Source: Allodiplogaster sudhausi
Lineage: Eukaryota > Nematoda > Chromadorea > Rhabditida > Diplogasteridae
Direction: 5' to 3'
Length of the DNA stretch: 64,000 bases
NCBI GenBank assembly: GCA_945643635.1
Contig: CALZFC010000105.1
Coordinates: 610,001-674,000 of the forward strand
Shown here: piece by piece, positions 11,601 to 23,321 of the stretch
Layout: each line of letters starts with the position of its first letter
Numbering within the stretch: position 1 is the stretch's first letter
Position numbers and translations under genes: made by a program
The notes under the pieces: generated by a model
The model's input: the letters and a program-made list of their open reading frames with translations, nothing else
Databases searched by the model: none
What the model was told of the DNA's origin: nothing

Positions 11601-14120
11601 ACGCAGTGAACAAGAGACGGTATTTCAGTGAGAGAAGAAGTTGTAGAAGTTGTCTAACAACGAGAGCAGGATGAGAGAGGGAGAGACGAGCAGAGAAGCC
11701 ACTCTGAACGAACAAGAGAAGGGGCGGCTCCTCGGCAGACACTCGCACTCTCTGCTCAGCCTGCTCCCAGCAGCGAGAGCCTCCCTCTTCCACTCGCACT
11801 CAACACAAGGACACTGAAATGGTACCGATAAGTGAAGACACGAACCAGTGTATTCGGCAGGGGAGAGGGACTGGAAGGTGGCTGAGTCGACCGCCTCCAC
11901 TGAAGAGAGAACAGTGCGGCCTGCCAGCAGAGTCAACGTACGACTCTCACACGAACCTCAAGCAACACATCCTATTCATTCTAGCTGATAACGTTAGATC
12001 TCGAAACCATCATTTGTTGGGGTCAAATTGTTCTAGTCTATTTATAAAGCGAAATGTTTCTTATCACTTACGAATTCAATCCATACACATATTTGAAGCA
12101 ATGATATTTCGACTTCCTTAGTCCAGAAGCACTCTCTGATTGAAGAAGAAAAGGACGAACCGATGCACGTCAATTTGACATGGAGGGAAGTCTTGAAGTG
12201 AGTGAAGCGAGCATTCAAAAGAGGAGCTGAGCGAAGATCCACGGCAAAGGAAGAAGGAGACAGCGAAGACTGTGCATTGGACGGCTGAAAGGAGTATCAC
12301 ACGGACCATGCTACACAGAAAGAAGAAGAAATACCGATAGAGTGTAGAGTTCGAGTGAAGTCCAAATGCAAAAGTGTCCGTTCTCGCCCTCTCCACGAAT
12401 GGATTGGACAACCTGGCCATCCTTGGAACGGAGAAGAATGGATTCCCTCTCTTTCCCCGCCGGCCCGTTCTCAATCGACCCGCACAAGTGCACTCTCAAC
12501 AAGAACTCTTTCTATCCATCCCCTAATCATTATATTCCTGAACTCAGAGTCATCCCTATTTACCTGTCCACTTGGATGTCCGGAACACGCAAGTTATTTG
12601 GCGATAAGTTAGCACGAACTGATGAGAACTCGAAGTGTTCTGCCTTCGCAGAAAGAAGAATAGTTCCCTCCTTTTCTCGAAGCAGAGAAAAGAATCCGGA
12701 AGAGTCTGTCTTGGTGATGACCTGAACATCTTAGAGGGTGGGTGCAGCTTCTTCGGCAGTGGAAAGAAGAACCTGGCCATCGAGGAGGATATCGGCGTCG
12801 GCCACTGGCTCTTCCTTCAACAACACGCGGCCCTTGACAAAGAAGCCAGAGACTTGCAGAGTGACACTCGTCTTCTTGCTTGTGATGTCCAAGGGAACCA
12901 TATCAGAAGAGAATAAAAAAGATGGCTTGGTTGCAGAGACGAAGTACTTCCCAGGAGGGAGACAGGCCACGGTCATTACCCCCTTTTCATTCGTCTCCCC
13001 CAGTGAACAGATCTTCTCTGTCCCTCCAGGAGAATTCTTCCCCGTTTCCACCGTACGACAGCCAGGCAACTACAATGAGGAAGCAAGTTAGGAACCAGGA
13101 AAGAAGAGAGCACTCAACCTTCAGATCAGGGCCATGGAGGGAAATGGAAGCTGCTTGAAGGGGAGTGCCATCCAGACTCCGAGTGTGGATCGTGACGGGG
13201 AAGCCAGTGATGCTCAGGGGTTCCAATTCCACAGGGCCCTCTTTGACATTGATCACAGCAGTCATCTCAGCGACACACACGGAACCATCAGGGCTGCTAG
13301 CTACTGTATACTCGCCTGCAGGAAAGATACTGTAAGAGAGGGAAGTGACGGAGTAGACGACGAGAGCACCTGGCGCAGCTTCGAATCGGAATTTCCCTTG
13401 CTCGGAAGTCGCCGTATTAGTGATCACCTTGCCATTTTGCAAAAGGGAGAGAGCGAGTCCCGAGGGTCCTGAAATATTTCCTTGTTTGCAAAACTCATAG
13501 TTTGATGAACATAAGTAAATAACCATGAGTGAGCGAGCTTCGAACAGATCCAGTGATTGCAAATGCTACGAGAACAAAGTTTATGTCTTCATTCTGCGAA
13601 CATTTATCCGTCTCCCCATCCAGCGTAAAGTCGAAGGAACGAGGATCTAAAATTTAAAAAAATTAAACTGATGTCGTATAATTTACCGGAGGCGCAAGAC
13701 AAAAAAACCCTTTATTTCCCTCATTATTTTGTTCCTTTGTTGAAATCCCAGAAAATATCTCATTCACAATACCAATATGGATGTGCAATTAGAATATACA
13801 AAATAACGAACGAAAGATCCATCCTTCAGGTGCCACCACACGTACTGAGTAACGTCCTTTGTTATAGACGGGCAGCATATAGTACCCATTGTCGGCATTA
13901 CATGACTCCTCATGTTTCAAGTGGCCTTCTGGAGTGAGCAGCTTAACCTATAATACCGAGTTCGAAACAAAATGAACAAAAGTAAATATGAGTAGACTAC
14001 CTTGATCTTTGAATAATCCAGGCGTACGGGTGATCGAATGAAGCCGCCGCAGCTGAAGATTCCGGCTTTTACATCTGGCAAGCAAAGACAAACTGCCAAC
14101 AGCCGCAGCAGTACCCGCAT
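8644..14120 (-). CDS. NOMO: NOMO, ER membrane chaperone/translocon scaffold (BOS complex)
   Basis: Nodal modulator is a type I ER membrane protein built from a string of beta-sandwich (CNA-B/transthyretin-like) domains; it works with nicalin and TMEM147 at the multipass translocon. The start at 14120 gives a signal peptide (MRVLLRLLAVCLCLPDVKAG) followed by GIFSCGGFIRSPVRLDYS, matching the conserved CGGF(V/I)+S NOMO opening. Further recognisable blocks are CNADNGYYMLPVYNKG (about 13900), SITGFPVTIHTRSLDG (about 13200), GFFVKGRVLLKEEP (about 12830), VHLCGSIENGPAGKE (about 12480) and SRDGSFRIRGLLPSCTYR (about 9800). The 3' exon has a membrane helix near ASLLALPFLALVAYFIM and ends in the basic tail SQSRKKR. 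Many introns carry GA on the plus strand, i.e. CT on the sense strand. One intron (9926-10079) uses a GC donor; see the repeat at 9956-10108. I did not resolve every internal junction. Confidence 0.95.
9956..10108. repeat. 55-bp tandem triplication spanning a NOMO splice donor
   Basis: Units begin at 9956, 10011 and 10066 (AGGATCTCTCTTGCCTGTAT and on), nearly identical; the third is partial. On the minus strand each copy contains the last codons of a NOMO exon followed by the donor TACAG|GCAAGAGAG. Aligning to the NOMO protein, the exon ends after ..KRVAY plus two bases and joins at the acceptor TTGCAG|TACAATG (exon edge 9925) to give YS-TMGKIREMNG, which fits the family. Using the first donor reached by the polymerase leaves the other two copies in the intron. 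Confidence 0.9.
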
Positions 14121-14528
14121 CTGCTGAAAGTTGCCAGTAAATTTAAGCAGAAGATCTTGGGCAAAAGTTTGAGACCGAAAATATATACTCGAGAGAAATA
14201 CGCAGCCATGAAGGGCAATTAATTATTTGCACGCTGCACGCTTCACGCTCTTAAACAATTATTTGCACTCGGCACGCTTTTTACTTTTCACACACTGCAC
14301 GTAATTGGCCGAAATTTTTTGCACGCCGCACGTAAAATGTTTTCTGTAATGGGTTTTAATCGTGTTCAATAGGTTTATAGTAGTTCCCCCCCCCGTCCTT
14401 TACTCCTTCTTCTTACTTCTTCCCACTCAGTTTCATACAGACCACACCGATTCATTCTTACTGAGGGAATAAAAAGGAACAACCAACTCAGAGAAATGAA
14501 AAGGCAGTGTCTAGGGGAAGATGAGATG

Positions 14529-14745
14529 AAGACTCTTTCTCTCTGCCCTCCCTCTCTTTCTCCTCTTTCTCTCTGCCCCTCACTTTCTCCTCTTTCTCTC
14601 TGCCCTCCCTCTCTTTCTCCTCTTTCTCTCTGCCCTCCCTCTCTTTCTCCTCTTTCTCTCTGCCCTCCCTCTCTTTCTCCTCTTTCTCTCTGCCCTCCCT
14701 ATCTTTCTCCTCTTTCTCTCTGCCCTCCCTCTCTTTCTCACTGCA
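14529..14745. repeat. 30-bp pyrimidine minisatellite, about seven copies
   Basis: A unit of CCCTCCCTCTCTTTCTCCTC followed by TTTCTCTCTG recurs with almost no change from about 14529 to 14745. Being a multiple of three, it leaves a frame open that is not a real protein. Confidence 0.9.
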
Positions 14746-14795
14746 CCGTCCTTATTTTCTTATCTTTCTCTCTGCTCTATCCTCTCTTCTTCTGG

Positions 14796-15180
14796 AAGGT
14801 GCCAGCCATTCCAAGTGAGCCTAATCGCTCTATAACTCCTGCGAACCGAAGGATCAAACTTGTAACCAAATTTTCTGATTCGTCGGAACGACTCAACGCA
14901 TCGAAGAGATCTTCATTTGCAGTTTAGTCTATCTCGCCATCGCTTCTCTGGCGATGAAGAGACGATAAAACAGAAGAGGAAGAAAGGTGATAGAGAGCAA
15001 GGATTAGGGGAGAGGGGTGAAAGAAAGGAAGAAGAGAGAGAGAGTGTGTGAACGGAGAGGAGAGGGACAGACAAGCAAACGCTCTACGCTCACCTTACGC
15101 TGCTTATGGTGCGCGTCAGAGATGTTATGTCGTAGACGACCTTTCAGCAGCCCGCCAGAATGCTCGTGGCAGAGATTCCC
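14796..15180 (-). CDS. Unassigned minus-strand exon pair (low support)
   Basis: Two minus-strand stretches have coding-like composition. The first, about 15180-15092, reads ..GGLLKGRLRHNISDAHHKQRK and ends at a good donor AAG|GTGAGC. The second, about 14925-14780, reads ANEDLFDALSRSDESENL.. then SLILRFAGVIERLGSLGM and reaches a stop. I recognise no family. The phase of the join was not established, and the intervening GA-rich sequence blurs the acceptor. It could also be chance. Confidence 0.25.
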
Positions 15181-15431
15181 GGAGAAATTCAGGTCCGAGA
15201 AGAGGAGAGAAAGAGAGAGAAGTTTAGAGTGTAAAGAAAAGGAGGAAAAGTATAGTGGAGAGTGCAAAGACACAAAGAAGAGTACGATCCAAGTGATTTT
15301 TCTCTAAGAAGTCCAACGATATACGGTCGTAGGTAGAAGGCAACGGAGTAACGTGAGATCGGAAGAGGGAATTTTAGAGAGAGTGAATGGTATTGGTTGA
15401 ACGAAGAACAGCTAACGATTCGGAATGAAAG

Positions 15432-15911
15432 GTGGACAGAAGAGCGCAGAGTAACCTGCTTGGGTTGTCAGAGTTCTTGGAGAGAGACAGCGATAATCTT
15501 TTGAATTTGATGCTGAAAGTGGAGCTGTGGAGGGCCGTTCTGCTCAAGCACGGCTTCGAGGCAGTCGACGAGGAATTCAGGAACCAGCATTTGCTTACGA
15601 AGGGGGTTCATATTGTCATTCTTACAAATACTCGTTACAAATAGTTGTTTTCTCTCTCCCTAACTAGAGCGACAATTCTTTATCAAATGGACTTTTTCTC
15701 TCTTTCTTTCTTTCTTCGAGAGCCCCTCCGTACTACTCAAGCCTCTCGGTCTCCAGGAGCACTTCTTCTTATTCGAAGAGTTCGGAGTCGACGAATCTTT
15801 GCGCAGCCAGTGCTTCAGGAGAAATCCATGGGCTACAAGAGCACGCAGCCTGTATGTAGATGCATCTATAGATGCGGCTATATATCATCTCCGTGTCCAA
15901 TTAATGTTTAA
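15432..15911 (+). CDS. Unassigned plus-strand 3' exons (hypothetical)
   Basis: A first exon of about 175 bp encodes an amphipathic helical stretch (NLLNLMLKVELWRAVLLKHG, then FEAVDEEFRNQHLLTKG) and may end at GGG|GTTCAT. A second begins after a pyrimidine run at CTCCAG|GAGCACTTC (about 15757) and reads EHFFLFEEFGVDESLRSQCF. AATAAA at about 15951 could be its polyadenylation signal. No family is recognised and the 5' end is not found. Confidence 0.35.
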
Positions 15912-16008
15912 AATGTTTATTTTTTTACATTTTATCAGTTAAAACATTTCAATAAATCAATCAATCAATTTATCATGTCAGGCATGAAATGCTCAGATGG
16001 GGATTTTT

Positions 16009-17712
16009 CTATCGGACGAATGAATATGATGCGAATGAGTCATAAGATGAATCTGCCGTGCTCGTCTTCCTCAAGATAACGAAACGCATGGGAGATCCGT
16101 CGGCCGACGCGATCAGCTTGGCCAGTGAAAACGAGGAAGTTAGCTGAGTAATGGATTCTCCATTCACTTCCAGAAGTCTGCAACAACGCTGTCTTCTCTA
16201 GGAATGTCTGTTGCAGTCATAGATGAATAATGATAGAATAGACTCACAAGTCATCTTCTCGAAAAGGAAGATCAACTCGATTGACTCTTGAGATGCGTAA
16301 AGAGCCGTCTTGGAGTGGAGCGACATTAATGTCTGATGTGGCTAAGGCTGTCTCAGCCACCATCACCTAAAAAGCATATCATCATTTAGAACACCGAAGT
16401 AGGAGAGAAGTTAGATATATGTAACTCATCCTCTTCATACTCATCGGCGGAAAAAAAGAACATTGTCCGCTCCATTGTCTGTTCGTCCTTCCAGTTGTGT
16501 CGGTTTGAACAGAGAACGAACCTGATGATGTGGAGCAGCCTTGATGATATTGTAGATAGAATTCTGTCTGATCACTCCTTGTCTTCTGTTCTTTCTTCTC
16601 TTTTTTCTCATTTCTTCTTCTGTCACTTCTAACAAATCGAGTAAGATGGCATCTCTTTCTCGCTCATCCCACACTCCAAGTGCTTCTGAATATCCTCGGT
16701 TTGCATAACAATATGTGACTCTGAAAACAAATGAAAGTGAAACTGAGTGTGTAATGCGTGGAGTGCTGAAGCAGTTCTCCCAAGTTGTCATAGCCAAGTA
16801 GAAGAGCGACTAATGAGTTATGTCCCCTCGCTTGCAACCACATCAATACTTCATCCGAACTCCAGCCCTAATACAAGATCAGCGTTCCATCACAATCTAT
16901 TTTCAATAATACTTCTCGTCATTTCTATCTTTGTGAAATACATGGTAACATGAATGCCTTGCGTACCTTGAAAGGAGAACTTCGGCTGCTGGCACCTTGA
17001 AGAACACTGTTATATGAAATGAGATGGTCACCCTCGACTTGCTGAGAAAAAATAGATGAAGAATATGATTTAGGTTGAGCATTCTCGAATTGTCTCCTCA
17101 GCTCCACAGATCGACTCCTCCGAGATGTTCTAATGCATGTATTTGCATTTATGAAAATTTTTGGGTACATTGTTTTTGCAAAAATAAATTGGGTAGAATC
17201 GTCAAAGCATTCAGGCTGTATATTAACTGTGGTTACAACTTACTTATCTGATAGATGACGATGAGAATATACACGATATCCGCGGAGAGATAGCGATGAA
17301 TTTTCTTTTTCTGATAACCCAGCTACCTGAAAATAGCACGATAATTGTTGATAAAAATTCATTAAAGATGAACTCATTTGTAAATGGCATCCACTCTCAA
17401 TCTCACATCAAGAATCCAACTAACTTCCGGCAGCAGTCGGTTTCTCAGCATAGTTCCATTTGAGAGCCAAGGCAAGGGAGGGTCCTTTTCAATAGGCTAA
17501 ATAACAGCGAATAAATCAGTCGAAGAAAAATAAACATGAACTCTTCTGGAAAGTCTTCCGGTTGCTAGAATGGATGCGACCCCAAAACAAGCTGAGCAAA
17601 CGGTTGCCTCTCCTGTGGAATTCAAGTCTCCTTCACTGCCATCCATGAAGAAACTCACATAGTCGGGTGGTGGTTCGAGAGGGCGAAGCTCGTGCGCAAT
17701 CATAATTATCAA
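16009..17712 (-). CDS. PDZ-domain protein with SAM-like segment, scaffold of unknown role
   Basis: About seven exons read on the minus strand. The N-terminus from 17712 is MIIMIAHELRPLEPPPDYVS, a proline-rich start without signal peptide. Then come exon 17515-17390 (PIEKDPPLPWLSNGTMLRNR), exon ~17332-17246, an exon ending SSRSSPFK|GTACGC (~16968), and an exon GWSSDEVLMWLQARGHNSLV that resembles the first helices of a SAM/EPS8-type domain. A charged exon EVTEEEMRKKRRKNRRQG follows (~16610). The C-terminal exons (16360-16009) form a PDZ fold: NVAPLQDGSLRISRVNRV, DLPFREDDLLLEVNGESI, SFSLAKLIASADGSPMRFVI. The canonical GLGF carboxylate loop is not evident. It likely acts as a cytoplasmic adaptor; the precise orthologue is not identified. 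It lies head to head with BBS7 (857 bp between starts). Confidence 0.6.
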
Positions 17713-18174
17713 CTATTTTATGGCCTGTAAATGTCTAATCGTACGCGTTCATGAACATCAACTTCTAATACAATAGAAATGGAAGTCATAAAACATACGG
17801 TTAAGGTGTGTGAAGAAAACAAAGCTGAGATTGACAGAACGAAGTGAATTGGAAGACTTTATTTGGGATTACGTGACACGCGATTCTCTCTCCCGTCCAG
17901 TCGCCGATGAAATCTTAAACAAATTGAGAGAGACTTTGAATGAAGAGACAACGTGGGGAGAAGGAGGATCATAGCTTTTCTGGCTTCTTTCCATCTTCAT
18001 CCAAATAGAAGCATCCCAAGCACGCCTCTCCACCTCATGTATCTGTGTATCTATATACATACATACATACATACATACATATGTACATATACCTGTATGA
18101 CAAAATTTAAGCTGAGGGACTACACCACTTCAAAACTAGCAACTCATTGGCCTTCAGATAGAACGGCTATATAC

Positions 18175-18229
<55 letters not shown>

Positions 18230-18568
18230 AAATTGAGCAAGAGAGTGAGGAGAGAGGACACAGAGAGTGGAGAGAGGTAAGAGAGAGAGGGAGAGAGTGG
18301 AGAATGGAGAGAGGTGAGAGAGGGAGAAGAAATATAATAGAAGCCGACTGGGATGAAAGCGAAGGCTAATGGCGCTTGAGTGTCCACTCCTTGTCAAGCC
18401 AGTTCAGAGCGCTTGAAATTGACTTAACCCAAGAAGTTGTGCGTGGTTATCCAGATGTTTTATGCGTGTGTACACTTCAGTCCGTGAAGCTCCTAGTGAA
18501 TTTCCTGAAATGCTACCATAGCAACGGAGGAAAGCCCATTTCACTCTTCAGCCAAAAGACATTTCAAA
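17713..18568. other. Divergent intergenic region with TACA and GA microsatellites
   Basis: Between the PDZ gene start and BBS7 start. It contains a (CATA)n block at about 18054-18082 and a (GA)n tract at 18176-18228 continuing as GA-rich sequence to about 18330. It presumably includes promoters for both flanking genes; I see no clear TATA box. Confidence 0.5.
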
Positions 18569-21228
18569 ATGGCCGAAGTTGAGTTCGTCCGCTCTGATCT
18601 CGCTCAAGTCGGAACAACAAAGCGAAACTGTTTGAAAATTGTGCCCGTGGAGAGAGTGAACGGAGTGGCAAAGACAACAGAACGGGTTGGTCTCCTTTCA
18701 ACCAGTTCATCCAACCAAGGATTTGTCTTCAGATCGTCGTGGGCAGTTCCAATGGAGCAGTTGTCTGTCTTTTCCGAAAAAAAGGAGATACACAGGTTAG
18801 CGTAGTGAGAGAAGAAAGTGATCCATTCTGTCATTTCAGGTGGCATTCAAGACTCCCCCCGGAAAGCCAATTGAAGCAATTTGTCTCGGAGGAGCTGTTG
18901 GGTCTCTGCAAGACAAGGCATGAGATCTCAGAGGGGAGGGGGACATCTTAGTTCTTCTCTCCTCAGGAGAGGGGGACATCTCAGTTCTTCTCTCCTCAGG
19001 AGAGGGGGACATCTCAGTTCTTCTCTCCTCAGGAGAGGGGGACATCTCAGTTCTTCTCTCCTCAGGAGAGGGGGACATCTCAGTTCTTCTCTCCTCAGGA
19101 GAGGGGGACATCTCAGTTCTTCTCTCCTCAGGAGAGGGGGACATCTCAGTTCTTCTTTCCTCAGGAGAGGGGACATCTCAGTTATTCTCTCCTCAGGAGA
19201 GGGGGACATCTCAGTTCTTCTCTCCTCAGGAGAGGGGGACATCTCAGTTCTTCTCTCCTCAGGAGAGGGGGACATCTCAGTTCTTCTCTCCTCAGGAGAG
19301 GGGGACATCTCAGTTCTTCTCTCCTCAGGAGAGGGGGACATCTCAGTTCTTCTCTCCTCAGGAGAGGGGGACATCTCAGTTCTTCTCTCCTCAGGAGAGG
19401 GGGACATCTCAGTTCTTCTCTCCTCAGGAGAGGGGGACATCTCAGTTCTTCTCTCCTCAGGAGAGGGGGACATCTCAGCTCTTCTCTCCTCAGGAGAGGG
19501 GGACATCTCAGTTCTTCTCTCCTCAGGAGAGGGGGACATCTCAGTTCTTCTCTCCTCAGGAGAGGGGGACATCTCAGTTCTTCTCTCCTCAGGAGAGGGG
19601 GACATCTCAGTTCTTCTCTCCTCAGGAGAGGGGGACATCTCAGTTCTTCTCTCCTCAGGAGAGGGGGACATCTCAGTTCTTCTCTCCTCAGGAGAGGGGG
19701 ACATCTCAGTTCTTCTCTCCTCAGGAGAGGGGGACATCTCAGTTCTTCTCTCCTCAGGAGAGGGGGACATCTCAGTTCTTCTCTCCTCAGGAGAGGGGGA
19801 CATCTCAGTTCTTCTCTCCTCAGGAGAGGGGGACATCTCAGCTCTTCTCTCCTCAGGAGAGGGGGACATCTCAGTTCTTCTCTCCTCAGGAGAGGGGGAC
19901 ATCTCAGTTCTTCTCTCCTCAGGAGGGGGGACATCTCAGTTCTTCTCTCCTCAGGAGAGGGGACATCGCAGTTCTTCTCTCCTCAGGAGGGGGGACATCG
20001 CAGTTCTTCTCTCCTCAGGAGAGGGGACATCGCAGTTCTTCTCTCCTCAGGAGGGGGGACATCTCAGTTCTTCTCTCCTCAGGAGGGGGGACATCTCAGT
20101 TCTTCTCTCCTCAGGAGAGGGGGACATCTCAGTTCTTCTCTCCTCAGGAGAGGGGGACATCTCAGTTCTTCTCTCGTCAGGAGAGGGGGACATCTCAGTT
20201 CTTCTCTCCTCAGGAGAGGGGGACATCTCAGTTCTTCTCTCCTCAGGAGAGGGGACATCTCAGTTCTACTCTCCTCAAGAGAGGGGACATCTCAGTTCTT
20301 CTCTCCTCAGGAGAGGGGAACATCTCAGTTCTTCTCTCTTCAGGTGTTCGTCGCGGCAGACAGCGAAGTAAGAGGCATAAGCAAGAAAGGAAAAAACTTC
20401 TTCGCCTTCGACTCCCACCTGGCCGAGCCAATCCGACGGCTGTCTCTCACTTTCTCTCTATCCATATCCCTCTCTCTCTCGCTGTATCTCTATCCCTCTC
20501 CTTCTCTCTCACTTTCTCTCTATTACTTTCTCTCCATCCCTCTCCCTCTCTCTTACTTTCTCACTATCACTTTCTCTCTCTTTCTTACTTTCTCTCTGTT
20601 GTTTTCTCTCTCTCGCTTTCTCTACATTTTTTACTTTGCGAAAACATGAAATATAGAATGCACTTGAGAGTAATCCAAGGAGTGGAGATGGTGTGCTGCG
20701 GATCTCGTTCTTACACACACTACCACGACTGCCAGGACTCGTCTCCGGTTGGTTGTGGGAAGAATATGAGATAAGAAAGACTATGAGATAAGAAAGACTA
20801 AGAGATAAGAAAGACGAAGAGATAAGAAAGAACTGTCCGAGATGTTACTGCTGAACGAGGATATCCTGGACGTTGTGTGTCTTTTCTCTGAGGGTGGTTG
20901 GGTTGGCCGCGCATTCACTTCCATTCTCGCGTGCAATGACAACACTCTCAAGGTAGGCTTCCCCTTTCTCTTGCCAATCCTTTCTCTTTGCTCTCTCTCC
21001 AGGTCGTGGAGTCCTCGCTCATCGACTACGAAATCCAACTTACTGACACTCCGATTACTCTTGCGCTGTTCATGGGAGATGGAGGTCTCATTGTCCATCT
21101 CACTTTCCCTCCTTGTCTCTTGCTCACAACCTCTTTTTATCGCTCTCCCTATGTCATCTACCCTCCCTTCTTCCGCAGTCAACCTATCCTGCTGCCCTAT
21201 CTCATTATATCACTTTCTTTCTTTCTCT

Positions 21229-21268
<40 letters not shown>

Positions 21269-23274
21269 TCACTCTTTATCTCCCACCCTACCACACCCTC
21301 CCTCTTTCTCTCTCTTTCTCATGACTTCTCTTTATTTCTCTTCCTATCCAACTTTCCCTCCTTCTCTCCCCCTCTCTCCAACGTTCTTTATCTTATTATC
21401 TCTCGCTCTATTCTTTGCTTCCTTTCTATTTCTCCCTAAATTTTATAAATTACTCCAATAGTTGAGGGCATAACAAGATGCATGTACTTTACGGAACGAA
21501 GACTGGACGTCTTGGTCTTGTGAATGTGCCTCAGAAAGCAGGAAGCATTGAGTGGGAGATTCCGACCACGACACCTAGTGGTTAGAGCGAGTAAGAGAGC
21601 AAGGATGAACGAGAGACATTAGACTGAGAGAGTGAGGAGAGAGAGAGAGATTAGAGTAACTGAGAGAGTGAGGAGAAAGAGAGAGGTTAGGGTGACTGAG
21701 AGAGTGAGGAAGAACGAGAGAGATTAGACTGAGAGTGTGATGAGAGAGAGAGAGATTAGAGTAACTGACATGAGAGAATGAGGAAGAACGAGAGAGATTA
21801 GAGTCACTGAGAGAGTAGGGAAGAACGAGAGAGATTAGAGTGACTGAGAGAGTGAGGAAGAACGAGAGAGATTAGAGTCACTGAGAGAGTGGGGAAGAAC
21901 GAGACAGATTAGAGTGACTGAGAGAGTGAGGAAGACCGAGAGAGATTAGAGTGACTATGAGAGAGTAAGGAAGAACGAGAGAGATTAGAGTGACTGAGAG
22001 AGCGACAGATTAGAGTGACTGAGAGAGTGAGGAGAGAGAGATTAGAGTAACTGAGAGATAGAGGAAGAGGGAGAGACATGATCTATGTACTTTTCTAGCC
22101 ATCACTTGCATGATGAGCTATCCTTTGACTGGAGCTTCGAAGGATATCATCATTGGAAAGGAGGATGGTTGCATTGAGATTTACAATGTGCAGCCCGATG
22201 ACACAGTCTCATTTCGGCAGAGAATGGTATGCTTACCGTTCATTTCTTTACTTCTTAGACATAGAAACCACTTTAACACTTTTTTCTTCAAAGCTGATTT
22301 TATCATTAATGTAACTTTATAAATAAATATGATTTGCAAAGCTGCAGTGAATTGAATGGGCATACCAGTTCAATCCACTGACGGGCAGTCTCTTAGACAT
22401 GCGATGAAAGTGTGACATCTATCGGGTGCGGTCGAATCTCTTCTGAACTCGAAGATGAGTTGGTAGTCTGCACTTACACCGGCTGGGTCTTCACCTACTC
22501 CAGATCGAACCAGACAACCTTGTCTTCCGAGACTGCTCCTGTTCACGCTCTCAATGCGAAGATGCTACAGCTCAAGTCTTACGTTCCTCTCTACACTTAT
22601 AACTAGTTTGAAATGTTAATTCAAGGAATGAAGTCGCGGAATTGGAGGCGAAGGTCATGGAAGAACGGACTCGTTATGCAGAGTTGGCAACAAAAGAAGG
22701 ATCAACATCAAGCACATTCGTGCCTTCCTTCCAAGTATATATTCCTCTCTCCCTTTATTTCTCTGGCTTTCTCTTCATTTCTGATTTTGTTGAGGTATTC
22801 GACAGCTTTGAGCTGAACAAGGCGGACGGTCTTTTCGTGCTGAGCATCCAGTTGGTCATTCCCATAGAGATGATCATCCTCATGGTTGGTTTGATTCCTG
22901 GAAGGAAGACCAATCTCATCTTCATATTCCAGAGTGAATTTCCCCTGCAACTCGTTCACATCGATCGTGATTCAGCCATCATTTCCTACACAAAGCCAAA
23001 CAATGTTAGTTTGTTACCTCCTTGACAAATTGCGTCATTTGACCTGCTAAGTAAGGCATTTCGCTATATAAAAATTGGTATGTGTACAGTTCTTAAGAGC
23101 TAACAATCAAAGACTAATTCAGCCAGAAATGTCAACATTGCTTACTTATCGATGCCAAGCGAGTCAGACGAGAGTCGAGATGAGAATGAGAGTTGCAGAG
23201 GGCAGAGGAGGAAGACTCCTCATGCAAGTCATGCCGAGCATTCACCCACCTGTCGGCCAGGTACAGTACACTCT

Positions 23275-23321
<47 letters not shown>

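Noticed and set aside
14496..14927. 143-codon frame with Pro/Leu/Ser repeats
   Set aside because: It is the 30-bp pyrimidine minisatellite followed by unrelated sequence antisense to a possible minus exon.
18881..20371. A 496-codon plus-strand open frame and 324- and 250-codon minus frames through the 33-bp array
   Set aside because: The repeat unit is divisible by three and lacks stops in several frames, so openness is automatic. BBS7 exon phases require this to be an intron.
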